Assembly (NCBI GenBank): GCA_947167515.1
Contig: CAMVIM010000031.1
Location: 1 to 43,653 of the forward strand
Direction: 5' to 3'
Length of the DNA stretch: 43,653 nt
From: an uncultured Prevotellaceae bacterium
GTDB taxonomy: Bacteria; Bacteroidota; Bacteroidia; Bacteroidales; Bacteroidaceae
Positions 1 through 6,882 of the stretch are shown here, piece after piece (within the stretch, counting starts at the first letter, position 1; the number at the start of each line of letters is the position of its first letter). The position numbers and the translations under genes are program-made. A model generated the notes under the pieces. The model saw only the letters and a list, made by a program, of their open reading frames with translations. It was not told where the DNA came from and did no database searches.

Positions 1-28
1 CAACTCTCAACTCTCAACTCTCAACTCC
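1..28 (+). repeat. Heptanucleotide tandem repeat inside queA
   Basis: Three perfect copies of CAACTCT (1-21) and a fourth copy with one change (22-28). The array may extend left of the window. Three units make 21 bp, or seven codons, so gain or loss of three units keeps the queA frame, whereas one or two units would shift it. Confidence 0.85.
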
Positions 29-283
29 CTCCGCTCCCTCCTTGCCTACATGGACAAGCACCACCTCGACGTGCTCCATTCCTCCACCCAAATCATCATC
101 GCCCCTGGCTATGAATATCACATCGTGCGCCGCATGGTGACCAACTTCCACCAACCGAAATCTACGCTCCTGCTGCTCGTGTCGGCTTTCCTCAAAGGCG
201 ACTGGCACAAGGTCTATGACTTTGCCCTCTCTCATGGCTTCCGCTTCTTGAGTTATGGCGATTCCTCACTCTTAATTCCTTGA
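2..283 (+). CDS. queA: QueA, S-adenosylmethionine:tRNA ribosyltransferase-isomerase (C-terminal part)
   Basis: The 3' end of a gene that enters from the left edge in the frame starting at base 2; the stop is TGA at 281-283. QueA transfers and isomerises the ribosyl group of S-adenosylmethionine onto preQ1 in tRNA during queuosine synthesis in the cytoplasm. The visible segment carries the family's C-terminal signature: STQIIIAPGYEYHIV, then TNFHQPKSTLLLLVSAF, then the ending FRFLSYGDSSLL. The first roughly 30 bases of the visible frame are a 7-base tandem repeat (CAACTCT, three exact copies and one near copy), translated as QLSTLN-type residues where family members usually have ordinary helix sequence. 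The identification is firm; the N-terminal part lies outside the window and could not be checked. Confidence 0.93.
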   Translation, partial: NSQLSTLNSLRSLLAYMDKHHLDVLHSSTQIIIAPGYEYHIVRRMVTNFHQPKSTLLLLVSAFLKGDWHKVYDFALSHGFRFLSYGDSSLLIP

Positions 284-286
284 GAT

Positions 287-796
287 ATGATGAAAGATAA
301 CAACGAAGAAATGTTCCCCATTGTGGATGAAGACGGCCACATCACCGGCGCAGCCACGCGAGGTGAATGTCACGGAGGCTCAAAGCTGCTGCACCCTGTG
401 GTGCATCTGCACGTGTTCAACAGTCGGGGCGAACTCTATCTGCAGAAACGTCCCGAGTGGAAAGACATTCAGCCTGGCAAGTGGGACACCGCCGTGGGAG
501 GACATGTCGATTTGGGCGAATGTGTGGAGGATGCCTTGCGACGCGAAGTGCGCGAGGAACTGGGCATCACCGACTTCACGCCCGAGCACCTCACGAAGTA
601 CGTCTTTGAGAGTGCGCGCGAAAAGGAACTGGTGTTTGCCTACAAGACCGTTTATGATGGTCCCGTCACCCCTTCCGACGAACTGGACGGTGGCCGCTTC
701 TGGACAACGGACGAAATCAAGGAAAATCTCGGAAAGGGAGTGTTCACCCCCAACTTCGAGAGCGAACTGGAACGAATACAACTAATTAAAAAATAA
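287..796 (+). CDS. NUDIX hydrolase, IPP isomerase-like subgroup
   Basis: A 169-residue soluble protein. A complete NUDIX box lies at residues 72-94: G72, E78, R86, E87, E90, E91, G93. This loop binds the divalent metal and the diphosphate of the substrate. The layout (a short N-terminal strand pair, then LHVFNSRGELYLQKR, then the box) resembles the subgroup of isopentenyl-diphosphate isomerase-like NUDIX proteins (YfcD type). Members hydrolyse nucleoside-diphosphate-type compounds, but the substrate of this one cannot be read from sequence. It starts 3 bp after the queA stop, at the first of two adjacent ATG codons (287 or 290), so it is probably cotranscribed with queA. Confidence 0.85.
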   Translation: MMKDNNEEMFPIVDEDGHITGAATRGECHGGSKLLHPVVHLHVFNSRGELYLQKRPEWKDIQPGKWDTAVGGHVDLGECVEDALRREVREELGITDFTPEHLTKYVFESAREKELVFAYKTVYDGPVTPSDELDGGRFWTTDEIKENLGKGVFTPNFESELERIQLIKK

Positions 797-802
797 CCTA
801 TC

Positions 803-2497
803 ATGAAGAAGTTACTTTCACTTTTAGCATTGAGCCTTTCGCTCACGGCAGCTCATGCTCAACACGACATTTGGATAGACATCAACGGTGTGCGCGACCT
901 CACCGCCGACTCCATCGACATCGCCAACCAGGTGCGTCCTGTGCCTGGCAGCAGTCGCAAGGGCAACAACCCCGTGCTCTTCCTGGTGGGCAACAGCACC
1001 ATGCGCACGGGAACCCTCGGCAATGGCAGCAACGGCCAGTGGGGATGGGGATTCTATGCCCACGAATACTACGACGAAAACAAAATCACGGTGGAGAACC
1101 ACGCATTGGGAGGCACTTCGCCCCGCACCTTCTACAACAACCTGTGGAAGCCCGTGCTCGCTGCCATCCAAAAAGGCGACTATGTGTTCCTCGAACTGGG
1201 CCACAACGACAACGGCCCCATCGACTCCATCCGTGCCCGTTCCAGCTATCGGCCGAACGAGGTGCTGGAGGTGAAGGAGGACTCCATCTCCATCTATAAC
1301 AAGGTGACCAAGAAGCAGGAAACGGTCTATACATTTGGAGGCTACACCCGCCGTTTCATCAATGAGATTCGCGCAAAGGGCGCCACCCCTATCCTCTTCA
1401 CCCTCACACCCCGCAACGACTATGAGGAAGACAATCCGAAGAAGATTAAGCGCAAGCTCACCGACTTCACGCCTGCCATCTTCGCCATCGGAAAGGAGAT
1501 GAACGTGCCCGTCATCGACCTCAACGACATCTCTGCCCTGAAACTGGAGAAGTATGGTCCGTGGAAGACGGACTATCACTTCTATCTCGACAAAATCCAC
1601 TCCTCGGCATACGGTGCCCGCATGAATGCAGCGAGTGCCGCCGAGGGCATCTTGGCTTCCGACGACCCACAACTGGCGGTCTTCAAGACCTATCTGAACG
1701 ACAAGGTCATTCCCAAGCGTTGCGACCAGAAGCGTAAGCCTGGCAAGCCCGTGGTTTTCCTCTGCGGCGACTCCACGGGCAAGAACGAGGACAAGAACCC
1801 CGATGGCATGTGGGGGTGGGGCAGTCAAGGCTACACGGTGTTCGACTCCACCAAGTGTGTGTTCCAGAATCAGGCAAAGGCAGGCCGCAGCACCCGCACC
1901 TACATTGACGAAGACCGTTGGGAGGAGGTGTATAACTCGCTCGAACCCGGCGATGTGGTGCTCATCCAGTTCGGCCACAACGACATCGGCGGCATCAAGG
2001 ACGGCAAAGAACGTGGGGTGATTGCTTGCTCGAAAGACTCCAGCAAGGTCTATCACATGGAGAGCAGCGGCATCTACAAGGTCATCTACTCCTATGGATG
2101 GTATCTGAAAAAGATGATACGTGACGCACAGGAGAAGGGTGCCATCCCTGTGTTGCTGTCGCTTACACCCCGCAACGAGTGGCATGAGGGTAAGGGCGTG
2201 TCGAAAGGCTTCATCTATCCCGTGAACGAAAAGAAGGGCAAACTCTACATCGAGCGTCGCAACGAAACCTATGGCGTGTGGTGCCGCGATGTGGCCAGAG
2301 AGACGGGCTGCGAGTTTGTCGATGTTCACAACATCACCGCCAACGCCCTCGACAAGATGGGCAAGAAGAAGGCTGCCGCCTACTTCAACCATGACCACAC
2401 CCACACTTCGCTCAAAGGTGCGCGCCTCAATGCCCAAAGTGTGGCACAGGGTCTGCGCGAAATCGGTAGCCCCGTGGCTTGGCTGCTGAAGAAGTGA
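803..2497 (+). CDS. Secreted protein with two tandem SGNH/GDSL esterase domains (rhamnogalacturonan acetylesterase-like)
   Basis: 564 residues with a cleavable signal peptide (MKKLLSLLALSLSLTAAHA), so it acts in the periplasm or beyond. Two SGNH hydrolase domains follow one another. Domain 1, about residues 57-285, has nucleophile S65 in GNST, block III GHND at 133-136 and a catalytic D263/H266 pair. Domain 2, about 315-553, has S324 in GDST, GHND at 391-394 and D531/H534. Both resemble CE12-type esterases, which remove acetyl groups from pectic rhamnogalacturonan; this substrate is inference from similarity. All catalytic residues are present in both domains, though domain 1 has GNS instead of the usual GDS. 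The gene starts 6 bp after the NUDIX stop. No pectin lyase, SusC or SusD gene is nearby. Confidence 0.85.
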   Translation: MKKLLSLLALSLSLTAAHAQHDIWIDINGVRDLTADSIDIANQVRPVPGSSRKGNNPVLFLVGNSTMRTGTLGNGSNGQWGWGFYAHEYYDENKITVENHALGGTSPRTFYNNLWKPVLAAIQKGDYVFLELGHNDNGPIDSIRARSSYRPNEVLEVKEDSISIYNKVTKKQETVYTFGGYTRRFINEIRAKGATPILFTLTPRNDYEEDNPKKIKRKLTDFTPAIFAIGKEMNVPVIDLNDISALKLEKYGPWKTDYHFYLDKIHSSAYGARMNAASAAEGILASDDPQLAVFKTYLNDKVIPKRCDQKRKPGKPVVFLCGDSTGKNEDKNPDGMWGWGSQGYTVFDSTKCVFQNQAKAGRSTRTYIDEDRWEEVYNSLEPGDVVLIQFGHNDIGGIKDGKERGVIACSKDSSKVYHMESSGIYKVIYSYGWYLKKMIRDAQEKGAIPVLLSLTPRNEWHEGKGVSKGFIYPVNEKKGKLYIERRNETYGVWCRDVARETGCEFVDVHNITANALDKMGKKKAAAYFNHDHTHTSLKGARLNAQSVAQGLREIGSPVAWLLKK

Positions 2498-2669
2498 GAA
2501 GTGCCTTTTATCCACGAAAAGTGTGGTTCTGTGAGGTGGGGTTGGGTTGGTGTGGCAGTAGTTTTTGTGTTCGACGATGCAAAGTAAGATACTATTTCCC
2601 CAATAAGCAAGGGAGTGTCTCTTCTTTTCACATCCGTTAGATGTTGAAACAAGAAAAAGAGCAGAAACT

Positions 2670-2701
2670 TTTGGAAGGAACAGAAAAAAGCTGTACCTTT
2701 G
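2670..2701 (+). promoter_or_regulatory. Bacteroidota-type promoter for the ATPase gene
   Basis: A -33 element TTTG (2670-2673), a 20-bp spacer and a -7 element TACCTTTG (2694-2701) match the TTTG/TAnnTTTG consensus of Bacteroidota. Transcription would start at about 2707, inside the inverted repeat at 2703-2749. Confidence 0.65.
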
Positions 2702-2702
2702 C

Positions 2703-2749
2703 ATCGCACCAAAGGTGTGACACCAAAAGTGCGACACCTTTGGTGCGAT
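2703..2749. repeat. Perfect 16-bp inverted repeat at the predicted transcription start of the ATPase gene
   Basis: The left arm ATCGCACCAAAGGTGT (2703-2718) and the right arm ACACCTTTGGTGCGAT (2734-2749) are exact reverse complements around a 15-bp spacer. Inside, GTG(T/C)GA recurs at 2715, 2729 and 2743, exactly 14 bp apart. The element begins 2 bp after the -7 box and ends 13 bp before the ATG. It could be an operator or a 5'-UTR hairpin. Confidence 0.9.
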
Positions 2750-2762
2750 ATGAAAAAGTAAG

Positions 2763-3911
2763 ATGACGATGGAAAAGAAAGTACCCCCACCACGGAACCC
2801 TTTTATATATGAGGGTTATGCAGGTCCTGACTTTTTTTGTGACAGGACTGAAGAAACGGAAAACCTCATTGCACATCTGCAAAACGGACGAAATGTGACA
2901 TTGGTCTCTCCACGTAAGGTGGGCAAGACTGGATTAATCAAGCATGTCTTTCATCAGTTGAAAAAGAAAGACAGGGATGCTATTTGTATCTACACGGACA
3001 TTTTTCACACACAAAACCAATATGATTTGGTGCAGACACTGGGTAGAGCCATTGTACAAGAGCGATTATTGGATACACGCAGTACGATGGAAAAAGTGCT
3101 CAGCCTTTTCAGTACATGGCGGCCAACCCTCAGCATTGACCCTATGACAGGGACACCTACCGTGTCGGTCAGTATTGAGCGCACAAACACGGAATACACG
3201 CTGAAAAGCATCTTTGATTATCTGGAGAAAAGCGGCCGGGATGTGTATGTAGCCATTGATGAGTTTCAAACCATTGCTGACTATCCAGAAAAGGGCACGG
3301 AGGCTTTGCTTCGTTCATATATTCAGTTTGTACACAATGCCCATTTCATTTTTTCGGGCAGTAAGCAGCATCTGATTTATGAGATGTTTGGTTCACCAAA
3401 ACGCCCCTTCTTCCAAAGCACGGCCATGATGAGTCTTATGCCGTTGCATGAAGAAATATATTATGATTTTGCCGCCCGATTCTTCAGAAATAGAGGTGGA
3501 GAGTTTGACAAGGGAGTGTTTCGTTGTTTGTATGAGCGGTTTGACGGCTACACATGGTATATGCAGTCTGTGCTAAATCGCCTTTATGAACATGAAAGTT
3601 CGGTGACAGAAGAGCAGCAGGTAAATGATGCCATCCTCGGAATTATAGCAGCCCAGTCGAATCAATATGAAACCCTGCTTGTTTTTTTGACGGAGAATCA
3701 ACGAAATCTGTTGAAAGCCATTTCTTTTGAGGGAAAAGTTACTCAACCTCAATCGAACTCTTTTATTCAAAAGTATGGATTGTCAGGCACCAGCAGTGTT
3801 AAAAAGGCACTGTCGTTATTGATGACCAAAGACCTTATCTATCAGTCTTCCGATGGCTATATGGTTTACGACCGCTTTTTAGACCTTTGGCTGAAACGAA
3901 CTTTTATATGA
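2763..3911 (+). CDS. AAA-type ATPase with C-terminal winged-helix-like region
   Basis: A 382-residue cytoplasmic ATP-binding protein of the large, poorly understood ATPase group common in Bacteroidales. Walker A is SPRKVGKT at residues 49-56 (K55, T56), with S in place of the usual first glycine. A Walker B-like strand, VYVAIDEFQTI, lies near the middle of the protein. The C-terminal stretch (FEGKVTQ..., SSVKKALSLLMTKDLIY) looks like a winged-helix DNA-binding domain. These proteins are related to archaeal-type STAND ATPases; the cellular role is unknown. The start could be ATG 2763 or 2769. The gene has its own promoter with an inverted repeat in the leader and is AT-richer than its neighbours, which suggests it was acquired. 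Its stop lies 11 bp before the tadA start. Confidence 0.8.
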   Translation: MTMEKKVPPPRNPFIYEGYAGPDFFCDRTEETENLIAHLQNGRNVTLVSPRKVGKTGLIKHVFHQLKKKDRDAICIYTDIFHTQNQYDLVQTLGRAIVQERLLDTRSTMEKVLSLFSTWRPTLSIDPMTGTPTVSVSIERTNTEYTLKSIFDYLEKSGRDVYVAIDEFQTIADYPEKGTEALLRSYIQFVHNAHFIFSGSKQHLIYEMFGSPKRPFFQSTAMMSLMPLHEEIYYDFAARFFRNRGGEFDKGVFRCLYERFDGYTWYMQSVLNRLYEHESSVTEEQQVNDAILGIIAAQSNQYETLLVFLTENQRNLLKAISFEGKVTQPQSNSFIQKYGLSGTSSVKKALSLLMTKDLIYQSSDGYMVYDRFLDLWLKRTFI

Positions 3912-3922
3912 TGGAGAAGATA

Positions 3923-4357
3923 ATGACTACAGACGAACGATATATGGCCCTTGCCTTGGAAGAGGCAAGGGCTGCACTGGCACAGGACGAGATACCCATC
4001 GGGGCTGTGGTGGTGGCGAACGGGCAGGTGATAGGTCGGGGACATAACCTGACCGAGACGCTGCACGACGTGACGGCGCATGCGGAGATGCAGGCCATCA
4101 CGGCGGCTGAGGAATGGATGAACGGCAAGTACCTGACGGGTTGTGCGCTCTATGTGACGGTGGAGCCCTGCGTGATGTGCTCTGGTGCCATCGGCTGGAG
4201 TCAGTTGGGAAGGCTCGTCTATGGGGCGAGCGACGAGAAACGAGGCTTTCAGAAGTATGCACCGAATGCGCTACACCCTAAGACGGCGGTGGTGAGCGGT
4301 GTGCTGGAGGCAGAATGTGCCCAGCTGATGAAGGACTTTTTTAAGGGAAAGAGATGA
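3923..4357 (+). CDS. tadA: tRNA-specific adenosine deaminase TadA
   Basis: 144 residues. TadA deaminates the wobble adenosine A34 to inosine in tRNA-Arg(ACG). The zinc-dependent deaminase motifs are present: HAE at residues 53-55 (H53 ligand, E55 proton shuttle) and PCVMC at 82-86 (C83 and C86 ligands). The C-terminal half is family-like (GRLVYGASDEKRGF). Upstream in-frame ATGs at 3908 and 3911 overlap the ATPase stop, but 3923 is chosen because GGAG sits 6 bp before it and because family members begin with an equivalent short DERYM-type segment. The last codons overlap the next gene as ATGA. Confidence 0.92.
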   Translation: MTTDERYMALALEEARAALAQDEIPIGAVVVANGQVIGRGHNLTETLHDVTAHAEMQAITAAEEWMNGKYLTGCALYVTVEPCVMCSGAIGWSQLGRLVYGASDEKRGFQKYAPNALHPKTAVVSGVLEAECAQLMKDFFKGKR

Positions 4358-5694
4358 CGAAGGACATGACGGTGGGGCGGCCGTTTCCGCTTATTCTTAA
4401 TTTTGCCATGCCCATGCTGCTGGGTAACCTGCTCATTCAGGCGTATAGTCTGATTGATGCTGCCATCGTGGGACAGACGTTGGGCATGAATGCCTTGGCG
4501 GGAGTGGGTGCCAGCAGTAGTGTGCTGTTCCTGATTTTGGGTTTCTGTGGCGGACTGACAGGAGGCTTCGGCATCCCCGTGGCTCAGGCGTATGGAGCGA
4601 AGGACTATGTGCGCTTGCAGCGGTATGTGCGGGCCAGTTACCTGTGGGGCATCATCTTCTCGGTGGTGCTGACGCTGGTGTGCTCGTTCTTGTGTGACGA
4701 CATCCTGCGATGGATGCAGACGCCAGAGGACATCTTTCATGAAGCATACATCTATCTGCTCATCACTTTCATCGCCATTCCTTGCAATTTGGTTTATAAT
4801 CTCTTTGCCAGCATCATCCGTGCCTTGGGCGACAGCAAGACTCCGTTCTATGCCTTGCTGATTGGCTCGGCTGTGAACATCGGGCTGGACTTCTTGTTTA
4901 TCCTTGTGTTTGGCATGGGGGTGGGCGGCGCGGCCTTGGCGACAGCTATTGCACAGCTGGTGAGCATATTCCTTTGTTTGTGGCATCTGAAGAAGACACC
5001 CCTGCCGATGTCCCCGAACGGGAAGGAACCAGTGACGCTCCATGATGCTTGGGTTGTCCTCTGCATGGGTGTGCCGATGGGTTTGCAGTTCTCCATCACC
5101 GCCATTGGCTCCATCATGTTGCAAAGTGCCAACAACACGCTCGGCACCGAGTGTGCCACAGCCTTTACGGCGGCCATGCGCATCAAGATGTTCTTCATTT
5201 GTGCCTACGAGAATATAGGCATCGCCCTTGCCACCTACTGTGGACAGAACCTCGGCGCCAAGAAGTATGACCGTATTCGTGCGGGCCTGAAGGATGGCTT
5301 GCTGATGATGCTGGTGTATAGCATCTTCACGTTTCTCATCCTCTGGTTCTTTGCCCGCGACATTTCCACATTATTTATATATAAAGAAGAAACGCAGATT
5401 CTTGCCTATAGTGAGCAGTTCCTGCGTCTCTCGTGCTGTTGCTATGTGTTCCTTGGCACCTTGTGCGTGTTCCGCTATTCGCTGCAAGGAGTGGGCAAGA
5501 CCAAACTCAGCATGTTCTCAGGTGTGAGCGAACTGGTGGCACGTGCCCTTGTCAGCCTCTTCCTTGTGCCAGCCATCGGTTTCCTCGGAGTCTGTATTGG
5601 CGACCCTGCCGCATGGGTGGCTGCCGACTGCTTCCTTGTGCCTACATTTCTGGTCGTGCTGAAGCGATTGAACCTGTCGGCAGAGAAGGCTTGA
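4354..5694 (+). CDS. MATE-family multidrug/sodium antiporter
   Basis: 446 residues, almost entirely hydrophobic, with about 12 predicted membrane segments in two six-helix halves. It opens with the family-typical GRPFPLILNFAMPMLLGNLL. The repeated motif region (ALGDSKTPFYALLIGSAVNIGLDFLFI in the first half; LQGVGKTKLSMFSGVSELVAR in the second) matches the DinF/NorM group of MATE exporters, which move cationic or organic compounds out of the cytoplasm in exchange for Na+ or H+. It overlaps the tadA stop by four bases, so the two are translationally coupled. Its TGA (5692-5694) falls inside a 21-bp tandem repeat shared with the end of the convergent lipoprotein gene. The substrate is unknown. 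Confidence 0.9.
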   Translation: MTKDMTVGRPFPLILNFAMPMLLGNLLIQAYSLIDAAIVGQTLGMNALAGVGASSSVLFLILGFCGGLTGGFGIPVAQAYGAKDYVRLQRYVRASYLWGIIFSVVLTLVCSFLCDDILRWMQTPEDIFHEAYIYLLITFIAIPCNLVYNLFASIIRALGDSKTPFYALLIGSAVNIGLDFLFILVFGMGVGGAALATAIAQLVSIFLCLWHLKKTPLPMSPNGKEPVTLHDAWVVLCMGVPMGLQFSITAIGSIMLQSANNTLGTECATAFTAAMRIKMFFICAYENIGIALATYCGQNLGAKKYDRIRAGLKDGLLMMLVYSIFTFLILWFFARDISTLFIYKEETQILAYSEQFLRLSCCCYVFLGTLCVFRYSLQGVGKTKLSMFSGVSELVARALVSLFLVPAIGFLGVCIGDPAAWVAADCFLVPTFLVVLKRLNLSAEKA

Positions 5695-5751
5695 TGGGTT
5701 CTTATTCTGGCTTGATGGGTTCTTGTTCTGGCTTACTGGGGGCTTATTCCG
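5689..5751. repeat. Three 21-bp tandem units across two convergent stop codons
   Basis: Units at 5689-5709, 5710-5730 and 5731-5751. The first two differ at one base; the third is more diverged. Unit 1 contains the MATE stop (TGA 5692-5694) and unit 3 contains the stop of the minus-strand lipoprotein gene (TTA 5744-5746). Confidence 0.85.
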
Positions 5752-6511
5752 CTTCCGGCTCGCTGGCTTGGCGAAGGAACTTGCCGTCGATGGTATAGGC
5801 GTTGGTGACACTGTAACGCCCATAGTCGGGGGCAGGGTAGTAGCCGTAGGAGGCAAGGATGACTTCGCCCTTTTCGAGGTCGATGCTCTGCACTCCCTCG
5901 GTGCTGGGGAACTGCTTGACGGTGCGCTTCTTGGTGTCAACAATGTAGGTCCAGTAGTTGCGTCCGTCGGGACATCCTTCCACGATGATTCTGCTGCCGT
6001 CCTTAGTGGCAAAGAGCGCCCTCTCGGCAGTGGCGATGAGATGCATCTCGGTGGGGGCAGCGTTCTTGTCCTTCATGTCGTCCCAGAGTCCAGAGGCGGT
6101 GGGGTTGGTCAGGAGAATGCGGCGCACGGTGCCAGCCTTCTCATCGGCCATCCAGACGGAGTAGATGCCTTCTGGCTCGTCTTCGCTCGGTGTCTGTTCG
6201 GCGTTCACATAAAGCACCAGTTTTCCTTGGCGGTCTTGCTCCTCGGCAGTGGCAGGCAGTTGGTCGATAGGGAAGGTGGCTTCATCGTAGGGAGCCATGC
6301 CCTGCAGTTCTGTTTCGTCGGCTTCACCCTCTTCGTAAGATTCAGCATCGCCAATCTGCATGTTGAGGTTCACCTGGCGGATGCTGTCGGTGTCGAACTC
6401 GATGGTGTCGGTGCCGTTGTCGCCACTGATGGTCATTTTGCCACGGCACGAGGTGAGGAAGCCCACGCAGAGTGCGGCTCCTGCACAGAGGATAAGGATT
6501 GTTCTTTTCAT
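5744..6511 (-). CDS. Conserved lipoprotein of unknown function, paralogue of 16218-16979
   Basis: A 255-residue lipoprotein. The signal peptide MKRTILILCAGAALCVGFLTSC has its lipobox cysteine at C22, predicting anchoring in the inner or outer membrane. No enzymatic motif is seen. The protein opens with GKMTISGDNGTDTIEFDTDS, has an acidic low-complexity stretch, and has a C-terminal half rich in short beta strands (VWMADEKAGTVRRILL, EMHLIATAERALFA, GVQSIDLEKGEVILASYGYYPAPDYG). The start is set at 6511 because the signal peptide begins there, 40 bp downstream of a -7 box. The paralogue at 16218-16979 is very similar, with 86 bp identical at DNA level (5855-5940 against 16329-16414). The function is not recognised. 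Confidence 0.8.
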   Translation of the reverse strand: MKRTILILCAGAALCVGFLTSCRGKMTISGDNGTDTIEFDTDSIRQVNLNMQIGDAESYEEGEADETELQGMAPYDEATFPIDQLPATAEEQDRQGKLVLYVNAEQTPSEDEPEGIYSVWMADEKAGTVRRILLTNPTASGLWDDMKDKNAAPTEMHLIATAERALFATKDGSRIIVEGCPDGRNYWTYIVDTKKRTVKQFPSTEGVQSIDLEKGEVILASYGYYPAPDYGRYSVTNAYTIDGKFLRQASEPEAE

Positions 6512-6550
6512 AGAGGTTTGGATTTTTTTGTGAAAAGTAAGTAGTTGAGG

Positions 6551-6558
6551 CAAAGATA
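6551..6558 (-). promoter_or_regulatory. -7 box for the lipoprotein gene at 5744-6511
   Basis: The minus strand reads TATCTTTG, matching TAnnTTTG, 40 bp before the ATG. No clear -33 TTTG is seen at the usual distance. Confidence 0.5.
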
Positions 6559-6573
6559 GCGACATTTTTCTCG

Positions 6574-6666
6574 TAACTTTGTGATGTTTTTCTACTTCAG
6601 TTTTGGCTTTTTTCTGCGTATAGAAGGTAAAACGGCATCAAAACAGCATGGACAGAGCAACTTTTG
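6574..6666 (+). repeat. Conserved intergenic block, copy A (partner at 17956-18049)
   Basis: About 93 bp alignable along its length with 17956-18049. The shared parts include TAACTTTGT, GTTTTTC, CGTATAG, GATAAAA-like sequence and CAGCATGGACAGA. Both copies lie directly upstream of minus-strand lipoprotein genes, and both begin with TAACTTTG, a plus-strand -7 box. It is non-coding in all frames. Confidence 0.65.
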
Positions 6667-6683
6667 AACAGGCGGCAGCAAAA

Positions 6684-6748
6684 CCGTAGCCGAGGGGTAC
6701 GCCTTGCCGTAGTCGAGGGGTACGGCACATCGTAGTCGAGGGGTACGG
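6684..6748. repeat. Intergenic array of three units at exact 23-bp spacing
   Basis: CGTAG(T/C)CGAGGGGTACG occurs at 6685, 6708 and 6731. The middle unit, with its flanking base, reads CCGTAGTCGAGGGGTACGG, with short inverted ends CCGTA and TACGG. Together with copy A of the conserved block and the next promoter, this array fills the 370-bp gap between the divergent lipoprotein and regulator genes; no open frame in the gap looks real. Confidence 0.85.
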
Positions 6749-6824
6749 CTATGAATAGGTGACAGTGAAGGTGAGAAGGCTTGCCCGATGTAAGACACTG
6801 TTAGAGCGATTTTTATCTGATTTT

Positions 6825-6856
6825 TTTGTTTTTTTTAGAGAAAGGAACTATATTTG
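6825..6856 (+). promoter_or_regulatory. Bacteroidota-type promoter for the AraC-type regulator
   Basis: TTTG (6825-6828), 20-bp spacer, TATATTTG (6849-6856); ATG follows 26 bp later. Confidence 0.65.
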
Positions 6857-6882
6857 CAAACGAATAGAATATCTGACGGCTT

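Noticed and set aside
824-2737. Long open frame on the minus strand opposite the SGNH esterase gene
   Set aside because: It is a mirror of a high-GC coding region; no family motif, while the plus strand has a signal peptide and complete catalytic motifs.
3908-3922. Upstream ATG codons of tadA (3908, 3911)
   Set aside because: The GGAG at 3913-3916 and the family N-terminus favour 3923, although coupling through 3908 cannot be excluded.
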